A DNA stretch of 64,000 bases from Wuchereria bancrofti (taxonomy: Eukaryota > Nematoda > Chromadorea > Rhabditida > Onchocercidae), in contig SSBO01000012.1 of assembly GCA_005281725.1 (NCBI GenBank), positions 13,190,398 through 13,254,397 on the forward strand, read 5' to 3'. A program made the translations under genes and the position numbers. A model generated the notes under the pieces. The model made no database searches, was not told the DNA's origin, and was given only the letters and a program-made list of their open reading frames with translations. Each line of letters begins with the position of its first letter. Position 1 is the first letter of the stretch. Positions 1 to 44,445 of this stretch are shown here, piece by piece.

Positions 1-1221
1 GGCAAACAATCTTCTTGTTATCTGAAAAAAAAAGCAAAAGTACAAAAGCATTTTCACAAATTTCTTAAATTATAGAAGATTTCGACTTGTAAAATATTTT
101 ATAACATATAAATTGTAATAGTAAATAATACTACCACCAACTTGAACTTTTTTTTTCAGTCTCCTATTTCTTTTTAACTTCTCATTTTTTTCATGCAATT
201 AAGTGTAATATTTAAAAAAATATATACATTTAAAAAAAATTTATACATATATTTTTAATGATTAAGCTCTTTTTATATCAGTTTAGCTCTTTTTATCCTT
301 TCTGTTTCACATGCAGTTAACACTACTAGGATGTATTACTAAAATTTAAATTTTAAAATGTTGAAAAAAATGGAAAAATTGATTTTAATCTATGCAACAA
401 AATGTCCGTTTTATGATATATTAAAATAGGAAATTATTTTTTATTTTTCATTTTTTAATTCTATTTGGATTAGTTGTCATATTGACATTTCAGAGATAAC
501 GTTGCTGTTGTCATGTCATTCCCATTGATAATTACAATCTTCATTTCCAATACATTGAATTAATTAAAATGTTGGATTGAAGAAAAAAAGGAAAGAGAAA
601 AAAATTGAATAATGTTAGATAAAGTAATATTTTCAAATATTTGGTGAAAGAAAGAAGAGAGAGAGAGAGGGAAGTAGAAGAAAAAAGGAATTACACCAAT
701 CAATAGGTTAACTAAGAACTTTTTTTTTTTTTTATATATTTAAATTATTCTCTTAATGTGATTTTTTAGATATTATCATTAAAATGAAGCATGTATATTG
801 AAATGAAATGACGAAAAAGAAGATAGAGAGGAAAAAAGAAGGGAGGAAAGGAAGAAAGAGAGAGAAACGAAAATTAAAAAAAAAAATTTATCAGTGATTA
901 TGAACGTAATAACCTTAGCTTATAGCAAACTAATGATAATGATGAAAAAGATTAGTAATAGAATATTTTCAATTTTTTCTTCTTATTAAATATTCTAAAG
1001 GATTTCCCGTGGGATTTAACACTTCCAACATTACAATACAGAAAATGAAGATGGGCGGGCGGAACAGAAGATTAGAATTGGCGCATAAGTAATTTTCTTG
1101 TTTTACCATATCTATTTTATTCGTTTATTTATTTATTTTTTTAGTTTTTTGTTCTAATAAGATATCAACTATTACTGCTATCATTTGTAATCCTTTAGAA
1201 TTTTCATTTTTCATCTTCCGC

Positions 1222-1412
1222 ATTGTTTGAAACTTTTATTAATGCTACAGTATTGCTACAGTAATTACATGTAAGTCGTATCACTCTTATCAAAATTATG
1301 TCTTATTTTTTTAATAAATTCGCAAGGTTATCTTACTATAATTAAACTAAAATAAAAACTTTCATTAATCCTACAATATCGCTACAGTAATTGAATCGTA
1401 TCAATCTTATAT
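1222..1412. repeat. imperfect direct repeat carrying GCTACAGTAATT
   Basis: Two copies of about 55 bp (roughly 1,229-1,290 and 1,357-1,412) share the order 'ttaat.ctaca.tat.GCTACAGTAATT...tcgtatca.tctta'. They are about 125 bp apart. The CTACAGTA core is a common dispersed nematode motif type. Function unknown. Confidence 0.5.
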
Positions 1413-3074
1413 TGCTATTGTTTCTTGATATATATTGTCAACAAAATGAAGTTATCATTAAGTTAAAATAAAAATACGTAAAAAAATGAAGTTAAAAAAA
1501 TACAAATACATAATTTGACTTTTTATCTCATATACAATAGATATTGAACAAAAAAAAAATGTGTTTCCTTTGAAGCACACATTTCGTCAAATTGGTTTTA
1601 AAATTTTTCTAAAAAAAGATGGCAATTAACGTGCAAAAATATAATCAAATATGTTTAAAGCATATATTGAATGGTAAGTTTGTTTACAGTGAAGTAAAAT
1701 GAAAAATTTTTCACTTTTATCAAAGTTTGATTAATTTCTTTTATTCATACATCAATTTATTTTATCGTAACGAACCTTGTAATAATCTTTATGTTTATTA
1801 AGCTAACTATTTTCAACAATCTAAATAGTTGAAAAAATTTTAGTTGATTGAATTAATATCCGAATAGACACGATGTTAATATCGATAATATCAATTCGAA
1901 ATTGCATTTTAATCCATTTTTTACTAAATAGGGCTGGAAATTAAATAAGAAAAAGGTAAATCGAGTAAAAAGATTGTTTAAATATAGCAAAAGTGCTCTT
2001 AATAAACAGATGAAAATATTGTTAACAAAAATAAAATTTCAATGATTCAATAAAAAGGATATTATGTTAGTAAACGAAATAAATAGGAAACAAAATAAAT
2101 ATATGAATAAATAAAAAATGAAATAAGTGTCTAAACAAATAGGAAATGAAATAATAAATCAAAAAAATGAAATATTACAAATACAAAAGAAACGAGCAAT
2201 GTGATTGTTTGAACGAATAAAAATTGCTTTAGGCCTTTTTTAGGATAGCAAAACTATGAATAACAGCAAAAAAAAACAAACAAACCAATTAACTTAATCA
2301 TTCATTTCCTTAATTTTCTATTTAGTTCAGCTAAAAATTTTTGTTTACTATAAAATTATCATCTGTTTTTAAATGAATAAACCATTCGGGTAAAATATAT
2401 TTTAAATTTGACCAATTTTTAAGCTATTATAGATACTTTAGACGTGTTATTTATTAATCTAATTAAACAAATGTAATTAGCATAAAATATCAAATCGTTA
2501 ATGCAATATTTGTGAAAAATTATTTGTTATGATAGGGTGAAATAAATATTTTTTTAGTTGAATAGATGAAATTTAATATAAATTTTATTCTTTTTAAACA
2601 TTTCCCACGTAATTACTTTACTGATAATAATTTTTTTCAATTTCACGTAATGTGCACTAGCCGATTGGATAAGTAATAATTGTAAATAATCGTAATTCGG
2701 AAAAGGAAGTATATAACTTTTTGCAAATTTGGCATAGTAAAATTTGAGCTTAAAAAAAACCTTTACGTTATGATTAATTAGATTTTTGAATTGAAATTAA
2801 AAAAGTTTCAAATCCTAATTTCAAAGTTTAGGGATAAATTTGATCTCAGTGTGGAATTTAAATCATTCACTCATTACTGTTTAATTTGTATTTAAAAGTT
2901 ATATATATTAATGATATTGTTTTGAATGATTTTAGCATTTGAAATGATTCATTCACATGGAAATTAAAATATAGAGTTAAAAATACTAAAATACAAAAAA
3001 ATTTTAAGTATGAAAATTTTAAAGAAAATGTAGAAATTAAAGGAACACAATTTATCTATAATTTAAACGAAATT

Positions 3075-3640
3075 TCTCATAATATCCTCATCTCATGAAT
3101 TGTGAAATATTAACACTATTTTTAACTAAAATATTTATGATTTGAACTAAATAATTAATTGGTAGCAGAAATTATAATCATTTTTTGGACAAAATTTTAT
3201 GAAATTTTCGAAAAATGCAAGAAAACCAAAAATGAAACACAAAAAACAAAAAACGTTTACAAATACAGTTTTTTAATCAGTTGAGATAAACTATTAAAAA
3301 TACGTTATTTATTGATAACATCATCAAACTTTTAGCGCATTAACGCCTTTCATTTTCTTTTGTAATTTTAAATTTCATTTTTGACCTTTTTGCTCTTTTT
3401 TCCTTTTTAGAATTTCATTCAATAGTTATTTAAATTTTCCCTACTTCTATCATACCAAAAATGAAGAATGAAAGATCCATTTCATCTTATTTTTTCGATA
3501 TTTTTTCCACTATTACTCATACAATATCCATATCTTATGAATAATGTAAATATTAAAGGCATTTTTACATGATTACGGTAAATAATTAATTAGTACCAAG
3601 AATTACAGTCATTTTCTGCACAAAATTTCTGATTAATTTT
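3075..3640. repeat. diverged direct repeat, about 130 bp per copy
   Basis: The stretches at about 3,075-3,215 and 3,513-3,640 follow the same order of words: 'tcataatatcc/acaatatcc', 'tcttatgaat..tg.aaatatta', 'taaataattaattgGTA', 'aattata.tcattttttg.acaaaat'. They look like an old tandem duplication with the intervening sequence retained. Confidence 0.4.
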
Positions 3641-6600
3641 TGAAATAAAAAATTCTTTCGTCCTTATTTATTTCCGACAAAAATTTCAATTTATATATTC
3701 ATTTTGCTATCATTTGTTATTTACTTCCTCATCATTTTAATCAATTTTTCCAGTGATACTGTGATATTTGAATATTTATTCATTTGTCGCATCAATGCAT
3801 TAGCGCAAAATTATGCACTAAACTGTTTTCCTATATTACATTATCATATCACTAATTATAAACTATTTTTTGCTTTTTATTTATATTTTTCCAATTTCTA
3901 CTTTTACCCTTATTTTTAACTTATCAAAAAATTTTGTTCTCTTTTTTTTGCGCTTATTTGTGCCTGACAAAAGAATTAATATTTTTTCATTTTTTTTTCT
4001 TAAATAGCTTAAAGTTTTAGAGTGAAAAATTATTAATTAGAAGAAAAAAAGTCCTCGTTAGTATTTCTCTTAGTATTTCTGAAAAGCTTTTTTTTCTCAT
4101 AATTTATTTACAAACTTAATTTGAAATAATCCATCAAATGTTATGAAATAATTCTGTTCTAACTGGTATAAAATAATTTTAAAAAATGAAGTAAAATGTA
4201 AAATCTATTCTAATTGAGGAACAATGGTAGCATTCAAAAAATGGAAGCAATAGCAACACTTAAAAAAATGGCGCAAATGATTTTATAACAATTATAGAAG
4301 AATTTAAAAATGATTTTATGTGTAAATTAAATATCATAAATTAAATATTTTATGACTATGCAATTTTTTTTTATATATATTTTTAAAAGTTTGGAAATAC
4401 TTATGAGAAGAAAATAAATTTTTAAAATTTGAGACTTTTTTCTCAACTTATTTCCATATCATTAATACATAACTATATTAGCTTGTAGCAAAATGCTTCC
4501 TTAAAGAATAAATATTCAAAAAACTTAAAAATATCATCAATGGTTTAAAAAAAAATTATATGCTTTCTTTTGTAGGAAAAATTACGCTTTTGCTCTCTTT
4601 CATATCACATTCGGAAATCAATTACAACCGTTCGTCTTTTTTTTTTTGGTTTAATTATTTAACTAATAAAAACGATAAGTGAATTTACAATTGTTTAATT
4701 GATTACAAACAATTATTAGTTAATTAGCGATTGTTTGTTAACTTTTAATTGCATAAATTGTAAAAATGTAGTAAAAGCGGTTTTAAGCTTTTGGCTAACA
4801 AAAAAATATTTTAGCTCATAGAAAAAATCATTTGTAAAATTATGAAAATAATAATGAAATAATATTGAATGAAACATAAAAATATTATATAGAAGTTTAC
4901 ATATATATATATGCTAAAATACGATTTATTGGTTTTTCCTGTTCTTTCACAATAATAATTTTTCTTCCGAGTATAACTGATGCATTCAAGAAAGGAAAGA
5001 AAAAAAAAACAGGAAAACGAATTAGAGAAAATGATGCGTACTCTTCTAGAAATATGATTCCATTTTTTCATTTCAATTTTCATCCTCTTTACAATGTTCA
5101 ACTTTAATTTCATATATTCTCTTTTTTTTTTTTGGAAGAAAGCGGAGGATGGAATTTAAGAGGAAGCTGAGTGAAAAAGAAAAAAGATTTTTAGATAGAC
5201 AAGTGCCATAACAGTATAGTCGAGAATCAGGAAATATGAAACATTAGATTCATTAAAATTCATTTACAGTGAAAAACCAAATTGAATAGCACTGAGGGAG
5301 AAATCATTAAAATTTTTCATTTTTGCTTACAAAATTTTTTTCATATTTATTTTGAAAATTTTCTCTTTTTTTTACATTTTATCACATATCAATTTTTGTA
5401 ATACTGTTAAAAGGATTAAATAAGATTGGGAGAAGAATGAAAACGAAGAAGCAATAAAAATAAAGATAAGAAGATGATTCAATATTTTTTATTTAAAGAG
5501 AAAGAAATTATTTTTTTTGATGAAATAATTTTTTGAGTAATTGAATTTTTTCATAGGGAGAAGCAAATTAGGTATGAATGTGTTAGTTTTTGTATTGATG
5601 TAGCATTAAGAATTATTAAACTATTTGGCCTTAATCAATATAAATAAACTCAGAAGGTCATCATTATCATTTATGAATGATAGAATTAAGCATGATAAAT
5701 TCACATTTGTTTAAATGATCAGATAATGTTGTGAAATAAGAATGAATTCAAAAAGTACAATTTAGTCTATTAGACGAAAAATTTAATAATTAATCTTTCA
5801 CATTTCAAAATAATATCTTTGCTCAGTTTTTCTTGCAAAACAAAGAAAAAACAAAACAAAAAAGGAGAGTCTAAACCAAAAGATTAAAGTTTAGAAAAAT
5901 ATTGCTATCTCAACGCTAAGCATACTAATTCAGACTAATGTAATGCAGATTTAGCAATGAAAATAATCTTTGAAAAAAAATTTACTTATAACTATTTATA
6001 AACCTTATAGAGTACTGACCCAGAAACAGTTGTTCTAAACTTATAAATGCAAGCATATTACTAATGGACATTAAATGACCAAATGAATAAATGATTATTA
6101 ATTCGAAGGGTCAACATTTTATTTTCTTCTTTTACTTGACAAACTATTCGTTTACTCACTAAAATTATTCATTTATAAATGATTTTACTTTTTCTTTTTT
6201 TTCAAATTAAATTTTTCTTGTAAGGATGAAAATTTAGGATTAGTTATGACAAATCACTGTTATAATGAACTATGCTTTTTACATATTAAGCTTTTAGAAA
6301 TTGCTGAAATTATTTAAAAGCGAAAAAAAAATTCCATCAACTTTCAATAACAATTAGCAAAATTAACAAATCAGTAAAATTAGCAATTAGCAAATTAAAT
6401 TATTAAAAAAACTGACTTTTATTATCACCAAAAAAAAAAGGGCCAACCATTTAGTCGTTTTCATTTCTTTCTTGTTACTATTGCAAGCTTTCTTTTTCAC
6501 CTTTTTTTCTACGATTAAATTCTAAATTTAAAAAAAAAGTGAGAAAAATTGTGAATTAGCCAGTCTTTTATGGATTTTGTAAAATTTTGTTCCAAATTTT

Positions 6601-6801
6601 TTCTTAAAATTTTAAAATTTTACCCTAAATTAAAGTGAGTTTAAAATTTTTTTCATTACTTAATATATCATTAAGAAAAAGGTATGGAACAACCGCGTTA
6701 TTTTGAATTACTCTACTATTCATATCTATGGTTTCGACGTGCTCGGTAATTTTTTTTTCTTTTCTTATTAATTAAATTAATTAATCATCGTAAAATATCG
6801 A

Positions 6802-7119
6802 AATAAAAGTGTAATATATTTAGAAAAAAGCGACATTTTTTAAACTGTAAATTTTTTAGAAAAAATTTTGGATAAGTTAAGCCGAATTTTAGAAATTGAT
6901 GAACTTTGAATTCATCTAGTAAAAGCTTAATTCACATTTCATTAATATATTTACATTTANNAATAAAAGTGTAATATATTTAGAAAAAAGCGACATTTTT
7001 TAAACTGTAAATTTTTTAGAAAAAATTTTGGATAAGTTAAGCCGAATTTTAGAAATTGATGAACTTTGAATTCATCTAGTAAAAGCTTAATTCACATTTC
7101 ATTAATATATTTACATTTA
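6802..7119. other. assembly gap (2 N) flanked by a perfect 158-bp duplicate
   Basis: The sequence 6,802-6,959 is repeated base for base at 6,962-7,119, separated only by two Ns at 6,960-6,961. A perfect duplicate abutting a gap on both sides is the pattern left when two overlapping contig ends are scaffolded without being merged. The second copy is probably not real genome sequence. Confidence 0.9.
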
Positions 7120-8451
7120 AAAAGAGCTCCGGAAGCGCAAATAGATAATTTTCCACAATACTTTTTATTTCCTTATCTTCAATGAATTTTACTTATCCCC
7201 AAAAACTTATGAGTATTTCCATAGAAATTTTAACAATATTATTACTTTAATAAGTTCATCTAATCACTTTTTTACGTGGCAGAAATAATACGTGGAAAAG
7301 TAATAGGAAAGATCGTGAAAAACGTTAGAGTACATGACAAATGTATCACTTAATCTTAATTGTTGTCATTTCTCTAGCATCATCTTTTTTGTTTTTTGTT
7401 TTTTTCTTCTTAAATAAAACTAGTCCATGTAGTTTTCAAATATTATCTAAATCAAAAAACAAAAAAATCTTTTTAATCACAAAATCTTTTTTTAGATATT
7501 AAAAGGTATACACTTAGGGTATATCATCTTTCAGGATTTACTTCCCTAATAGCTATTACTAAAGATATGATAAATACAAATGATATATTTCAGAATTTTG
7601 TCAAAAATTTAAGTATTAGTTAAAAAAACCTAATTTTATTACTCTTTGGCTAATAAAATTATCTTAAAATACTCATAACATTAAAAATATTCACACTTTT
7701 ATATATTTTCGATTTTCGATCTTTTTTTTTTGCAATATGCAAAGAAAAATGAAGCCTGCTAATTCATATTTAATTTTTGAACAAAAGATTAAATGAGTGA
7801 ATGAAAAGGAAAGAAAAATTTTTTTAATGATATATGTAAGTTATATTCAATTTATACTTCTAGATATCTTTCTTCCTTTTTTTTGTTTTTTTTCATCCAA
7901 CTAAGGCAAAAATTTTTTATATTATTCTCGCTTTTTCCAAACTCAATAATTTACTTATAGGACATTCAAAATTTCACTTATCCAAAAAAAAAAATGAAAA
8001 AATAAGCGCAAACGTAAACAACTTTGTCGATTATGGATATTTTTCATTTTTTAAGCCAAAATTACTTCCGCTTTATGTTTGATATATAACTAACTACTGC
8101 ATCTTCTCTCGTTTAAGTTAAAAAAAAAAGAAAAATGAAACGAATAATGAACAATCCCAGACTTTTTTCGCATTTGAGTAACCAAAAAAAGAAGAAAAAA
8201 ACTTAATTTAAGGTCAAAATTTTGTGGTTCATTACTTTTTTGCCTAATACCCAAATGGGATGAATGCAAAAAAAAAGACTAAAAAAAGAAAAAAAAAATA
8301 ATTTGGTTTTATCTTTAGATTAATGTTAGAATAAAGAATTATTCGTTGTTATATTAAAAATGATAATAATTATTATATGAAATGGTTACTGATATAATCT
8401 TAAAATTATTTTATCAAAAAAAGAAAAAAACGAAGAATGATATTTTATTTT
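7120..8451. other. AT-rich non-coding stretch between two assembly gaps
   Basis: Nothing coding or structured was recognised. The open frames on both strands are short and low-complexity (Phe/Ile/Lys/Asn), as expected in sequence this rich in A and T. Confidence 0.6.
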
Positions 8452-8782
8452 TAAATTAAAAATGATTGATTGTTATTAGTTATCATTATCATTAGTACAT
8501 AAAATTAGCATTGTAATATCATTTCAATTATTTTTCATTTATTTACTACACCAAAAAAAAAATACTTTTATTACATACTCTATGAAATCATTGAATAAAG
8601 TTAAAANNNNNNNNNNNNNNNNNNNNNTAAATTAAAAATGATTGATTGTTATTAGTTATCATTATCATTAGTACATAAAATTAGCATTGTAATATCATTT
8701 CAATTATTTTTCATTTATTTACTACACCAAAAAAAAAATACTTTTATTACATACTCTATGAAATCATTGAATAAAGTTAAAA
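8452..8782. other. assembly gap (21 N) flanked by a perfect 155-bp duplicate
   Basis: The sequence 8,452-8,606 is repeated exactly at 8,628-8,782 around an N run at 8,607-8,627. As with the gap near 6,960, this is best read as an unmerged contig overlap rather than a biological tandem repeat. Confidence 0.9.
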
Positions 8783-9997
8783 TTTGGAAAAAAAAGAAAA
8801 ACAAATAATTAAACAAAAGCAAAAATTAAAGATTACAAAGAAAAAAACCAATTAAGTAAGAAAATTAGAATTAATCATTTAAAAAAGACAAATCGTATAT
8901 ACATATATATAATTTTTTTTTTAAAAATATTTGTAAAATTATTTAAATAAAATTATAATGCTATCATCAATTTCTATTTTTTTGCTTGCTATGATACAAA
9001 AAAAGAAAGAAAAAAAAACAATGATAACATTTTCAGCTAACATTTGATAATCTACAATAAATCGATAACCTAAATCAAATTAAACTAAGCATACTCACTT
9101 TTCACATCCCAACAAATTACAAGCAAACAGCTTTCTGCTTATCCCACTGGGATATTATTTAGTTGAAAAAAAAAGACATTGCATAAAATCTGCTCTAATA
9201 GTTTGCTTATGTTGTCTACTAATAAAGTAAAGCTAAACAAAGCAAACGAATAAATGAAAAAAAAAAAAATGAATGAATGAAAAAGAAAAAAAAAACGACA
9301 AAAGAAAAAATTAAAAAGAAAAATGCATCGTTGATTAAAAAAAAATTTAATGAACAAATGATTTAATCTTATCTTTTCTATTTAAGAAATTAAATTATTT
9401 TATTCATGAAAAGAAAGTAAAAAAGAATTTTTTTTTCGCTATTAATAATTTCAAATTTCATTTTATTTTATTTCAAATTTGATTTTAACCTATATTTAAT
9501 ATCATCATTTTTTATTTACAACAATAAATTTTCCTCGTAAAATTCTCAATTGCAAAATTTATTTATTTATTTTTCAATAGTAATAATATTTAATTTTTCA
9601 TAGCATAGAATATTAAAGCTTTACATTTAATCATATATTAGTATATATTGTAGAGATTTAGTTCTTTTCTCTCTATCCCTCTCTCCCTGTCTCATTCTAC
9701 TTTCAAGTCAATTGGCTAATAAATTATTTCGAAACTTTAGAATTTTTTACATTTCTCATAAGCTTATCATCATTTTTCATATTGAAAATGATGCACATAT
9801 ACATCATTATGTATTAATTTTGTTAGATTTGACGACACTTCTCAATTGCTATTTTAGCATATACGGAGGGGTTAAGTTAGCCCAGCCTAGCAGTTAAGCT
9901 TCAACTTTAGCAATATCTTAGTTTAAGGCCAAGCTCTGTCTTTATCATAGTGCAGACTAGTGTGTCCTACACATACAAATATAAGCATAACGTACAC

Positions 9998-9999
9998 AT

Positions 10000-10032
<33 letters not shown>

Positions 10033-10046
10033 ATACATACATACAT
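9998..10046. repeat. (CA)n microsatellite grading into CATA repeats
   Basis: An uninterrupted run of CA dinucleotides is followed by ACATACAT units. The open frames across it (Thr-His repeats) are products of the repeat, not genes. Confidence 0.9.
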
Positions 10047-10745
10047 GTACTACCACCTCACATTCTATCACTCGGCCTTTCATATTCTCCTATTTCATTT
10101 CAATTTTTTTCTTTTGTTCTCAAGTTAAGCCAACTTTTTCAAACTATGATTATGATCCAATCCATTTAGATTTCATTTTTTATTATTATTTAAATTGGAC
10201 TATTAATAATTTCAATGCTTCTATTATCATGAAATTTTTTTTGTCGATTTATTGATAAGTTTGAAATATTTAAATTAATTTATAAATGGAATCAATATCT
10301 TCTAGCTTCATATATACCTTATATGGCTCGTAGCATTATTATTATTAAAATTAAAAAAAAAAAAAAAAACTTTTACACTTCAAGATAAAAAAGTTCAATT
10401 AGCTAGGTTTAATTTTATTACATGTTTAACTTAGCAAAATTATGCATTGTTACTATTATTGCTATCATTATTATTGTTATTTACTATTATTGTCATTTTT
10501 GCCACTAATTATTATTATTGTTATCAATTAATATTATTACTATTGAGCAGAACGAAAAAGGATGAGCCTCAAATTCATTATTATCGCAAGCAATATTTAT
10601 TCAACAGCATTGCAAAAAATAATCATAATATCTATTTTCAAATTTGCAAAATAAGAAATTAAAAAGAATAAGAAAAGGAATCATAGCTTAGTTTAGAGAT
10701 CTCAGATATGAATTATTTGTTTATTTCTTTCTTTATTCATTATAT

Positions 10746-10903
10746 TCACTCACTCACTCACTCACTCACTCACTCACTCACTCACTCACTCACTCACTCA
10801 CTCACTCACTCACTCACTCACTCACTCACTCACTCACTCACTCACTCACTCACTCACTCACTCACTCACTCACTCACTCACTCACTCACTCACTCACTCA
10901 CTC
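10746..10903. repeat. (TCAC)n tetranucleotide microsatellite, about 39 perfect copies
   Basis: A perfect 158-bp run of TCAC lies about 770 bp upstream of the first recognised unc-2 exon. Its translation (Ser-Leu-Thr-His repeats) is an artefact. Length and purity suggest a recently expanded, probably polymorphic locus. Confidence 0.97.
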
Positions 10904-11676
10904 CTTTTTCTTAACTTTTCTCATTTTTTTTTCTTACCAATATTTTTGTTCACTACATTATTTTTGCACTATTATTATTAATTATTATTGCTATTATCAT
11001 TACTGTTATTCTTATTATTTCCACTACCACGATCACTATCAACAAAATATTATTATCTTTGTCACTATTATTATTGCATGTTGTTATTATTAATTACGGT
11101 TACTACTTTTTTTAAATTACTGTTATTTTTTTTACAATACCATTGATACTTTATTTTATATTATTTCATAGTAAAACTTATCCACAAATGTTTGATCATA
11201 TTTCCTCACTTTTTTTCTTCCTCCCTTCCTTTCCTTAGTTGTTTTGCAGATTTTGATTTTTTAATTTATTTGTTTTACTTCTTTCTTTTCTAAAACTTAA
11301 ACATTAATAAGAATGTATGGAAATTAAAGGAAATAAGAAGTTATGAATTTAATTTATATTTAATTTAAATTCTTATATGATTTTACGCTAAATCAATTAT
11401 TTCAATTTTGTATAATTGTTTAGTTCGTCCCTTTATTTCGTTTTTTTTTTTTTTTTTACAAATTCATGCATGCTTTTTTCTTGTCTTTCAATTTTTGTGT
11501 CACGAACGTGTATGTTTATTTGTTTGCTATTCTTTTTTGTTCTTGTTTTTTTTTTCTTTTATTATATTTTCGTTAATTTGAAACAATTTAGAAAATAGGA
11601 AGAAATGGTGCTTTTTTGTAGATTTCCAGAGAAAAAATCGATAAATTTTTATTACGGTGAATTTTTAATTTATTAG

Positions 11677-42551
<30,875 letters not shown>

Positions 42552-44445
42552 TCCTAAACGCTTTATATATTTTGCTTTCTGTTGAAATCATAAAATAAAA
42601 AAAAAATTATTTAAAAAGATTAAATAATGAAAAAGAAACAAATTTTTCATTTTAATCACTGCTAGTAACAGTGAACAATGTTAATTAACATAATAAAACT
42701 GTTTCTTCTTGCTTACTCATTGTTATTGATTAGGAAGATTTAAAAAAAAGAAAAGAAAAATTAGTTCGACCAATTGTTTGATCTTCTTCAGTATCAATTC
42801 CATTCAATTATTGTATCCTTAAATACTAATATTTATATTGAATTGTAGTACTAGCCAGCCAGTTGTAAATATGTTTACTTATTTTTTTCTTTTTTTTTTT
42901 TAAATAAATAACGAATCATTTACTAAAGCACTTATTTTTTAACTTTTTAACGAAACATTTACTCTACTAAATAAATCTAAGCCACATAGAGTTTCATTGA
43001 TTTCTTCCGTATTTTCTATAAATGAATAGTTTAAAAGAGATAAGAAACTTTTAATTTTGCTATCATATATAACTGTTTAATTTTTACAAAAGAAAAATTT
43101 ATGCAAATTGATCATTTATTTCGCATATTTATCTACCTTTTATGCTTTCATAACGGATTATATGACGAATGGAATTAAATTCACTGCCAATCACCGTTCC
43201 TTTTTTTCCTTGTCGCCAAATCATCGAAGCTCATAAAAGTTGAATAATTAAAAATTAATTTCTGGGGAATTTCTGCAATAATTTGACTATTACGATAGAA
43301 AGAAATATTTCTGTTCTTCGCTTTCCTTCTGTCCTTTTTTTCTAGAAACGAATAAGAAATTATTTTAATTTTATAATTTACTATATAAAATATTAAGCAA
43401 TTTATGAGCTTTCTGTAGATATACATATGCGATTGTTAAAAGATTTGACCCACTAAACATTGCTACTATAAACTATTTTATATTAAAAGAGAATGAATAA
43501 ATAAGTACAATTAAAAAGAATTAATATTAAAGATTCTTTACAGTTAGAATGAATTAATCATATATTGTATATATTTAATTTTATGAAATTAAAAAAAGAA
43601 AAACTTGAGCAAAATATGGGTCAAATCAAAGCAAATAATTATAGCAAACTTTGTAATATAAAAATACCTTTGCCATTTTTGCCAATTTAATATATTTTGC
43701 CTAATTTCTCATTTTAATTTTACATATAATTTGTGTCCATTTGCAAAACGAACACATACAAAAAAAAAAAAAAAAAAATGGATCAAATTCGATGATTGTT
43801 ATTATTTTGTTGCTCAAATATATGCATCATTTTTTTCTTTTATCAACAAATATTTTGCTTTAGATTAAAATTATATTTCATTTTTGTTACAATTATTTCG
43901 TGAATTGCATAGCTGAATGAATGTTATAGCTTTTTTAGTGATAAGAAAAAAAAGAATTTATCGAACAGTTACGAAAGGATTTAATGTTAATTAGGAGTAA
44001 ATTGAATAGAATCAAAGATAGAATCGAAAGAGGCCTTTTTAAGATTGTGTCGGCACTTTTTAGATACAAAAATTAGGACATACTTTATTAGTTCAGAAAA
44101 TACAAGAATATCCAGAAATCTTGAAGTTCAGCTCTAGTTGCTTCGCACAGTAAAAGACTGAGTAAAAGACATTAGCGCTTTTTAAATGAACTTCTAGTAT
44201 TTTTCAAATAAAAGAATAAAAGTCGATAGCTTTAAATCATATTTACAACTCCTTTTACGACTAATGCTCTTTGAAGATACCGGGAACAGCTCTAAGAATA
44301 TTGAAATGTCACTTCAAATATATTGTTTAAACAATTTTTAATCAAACTATTTTGATTGAAAATTCAGAATTCATTCTACAATAATTTAGACAATGAAGAA
44401 TAGTATCCCTCCTAACCTGAAGAAGAAAATGAATAAAGAACAAAA
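42552..44445. other. convergent 3' UTR / intergenic region between unc-2 and DHX34
   Basis: This contains candidate polyadenylation signals: AATAAA at 42,594-42,599 for unc-2, and on the minus strand AATAAA at 44,084-44,089 for DHX34. The genes are tail to tail, about 1.9 kb apart. The 81-codon minus-strand frame at 43,181-43,426 lacks splice or motif support and is not called a gene. A run of about 19 A lies near 43,760-43,778. Confidence 0.6.
42594..42599 (+). promoter_or_regulatory. candidate polyadenylation signal AATAAA of unc-2
   Basis: Consensus hexamer 43 bases after the unc-2 stop codon, in an A-rich tract. Several further AATAAA-like words follow (for example near 42,901), so the true 3' end cannot be fixed from sequence alone. 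Confidence 0.4.

Larger units (their letters stand above)
1..6801. other. AT-rich non-coding DNA upstream of unc-2
   Basis: No exon, RNA gene or recognisable element was found beyond the two repeat pairs listed separately. The sequence is dominated by A/T homopolymers, with GA-rich tracts near 655-670 and 840-865. A short G/C-richer patch near 1,045-1,085 (GGGCGGGCGG) stands out from its surroundings but has no reading frame of note. Distal promoter or enhancer sequence for unc-2 may lie here; nothing shows it directly. Confidence 0.6.
8783..11676. other. non-coding DNA immediately 5' of the first recognised unc-2 exon
   Basis: This holds two microsatellites (listed separately) and otherwise AT-rich sequence. 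A more balanced patch at about 9,865-9,965 (AGCCCAGCCTAGCAG and following) is unlike its surroundings but gives no convincing exon. If unc-2 has further 5' exons or a promoter close by, they should be here. The exon at 11,677 is open upstream of its first ATG, so an additional 5' exon cannot be excluded. Confidence 0.55.

Noticed and set aside
9950..10255. Overlapping frames with Thr-His runs
   Set aside because: Produced by the (CA)n microsatellite; no codon or splice support.
10708..10914. 68-codon plus-strand frame of Ser-Leu-Thr-His repeats
   Set aside because: It is the translation of the (TCAC)n microsatellite.
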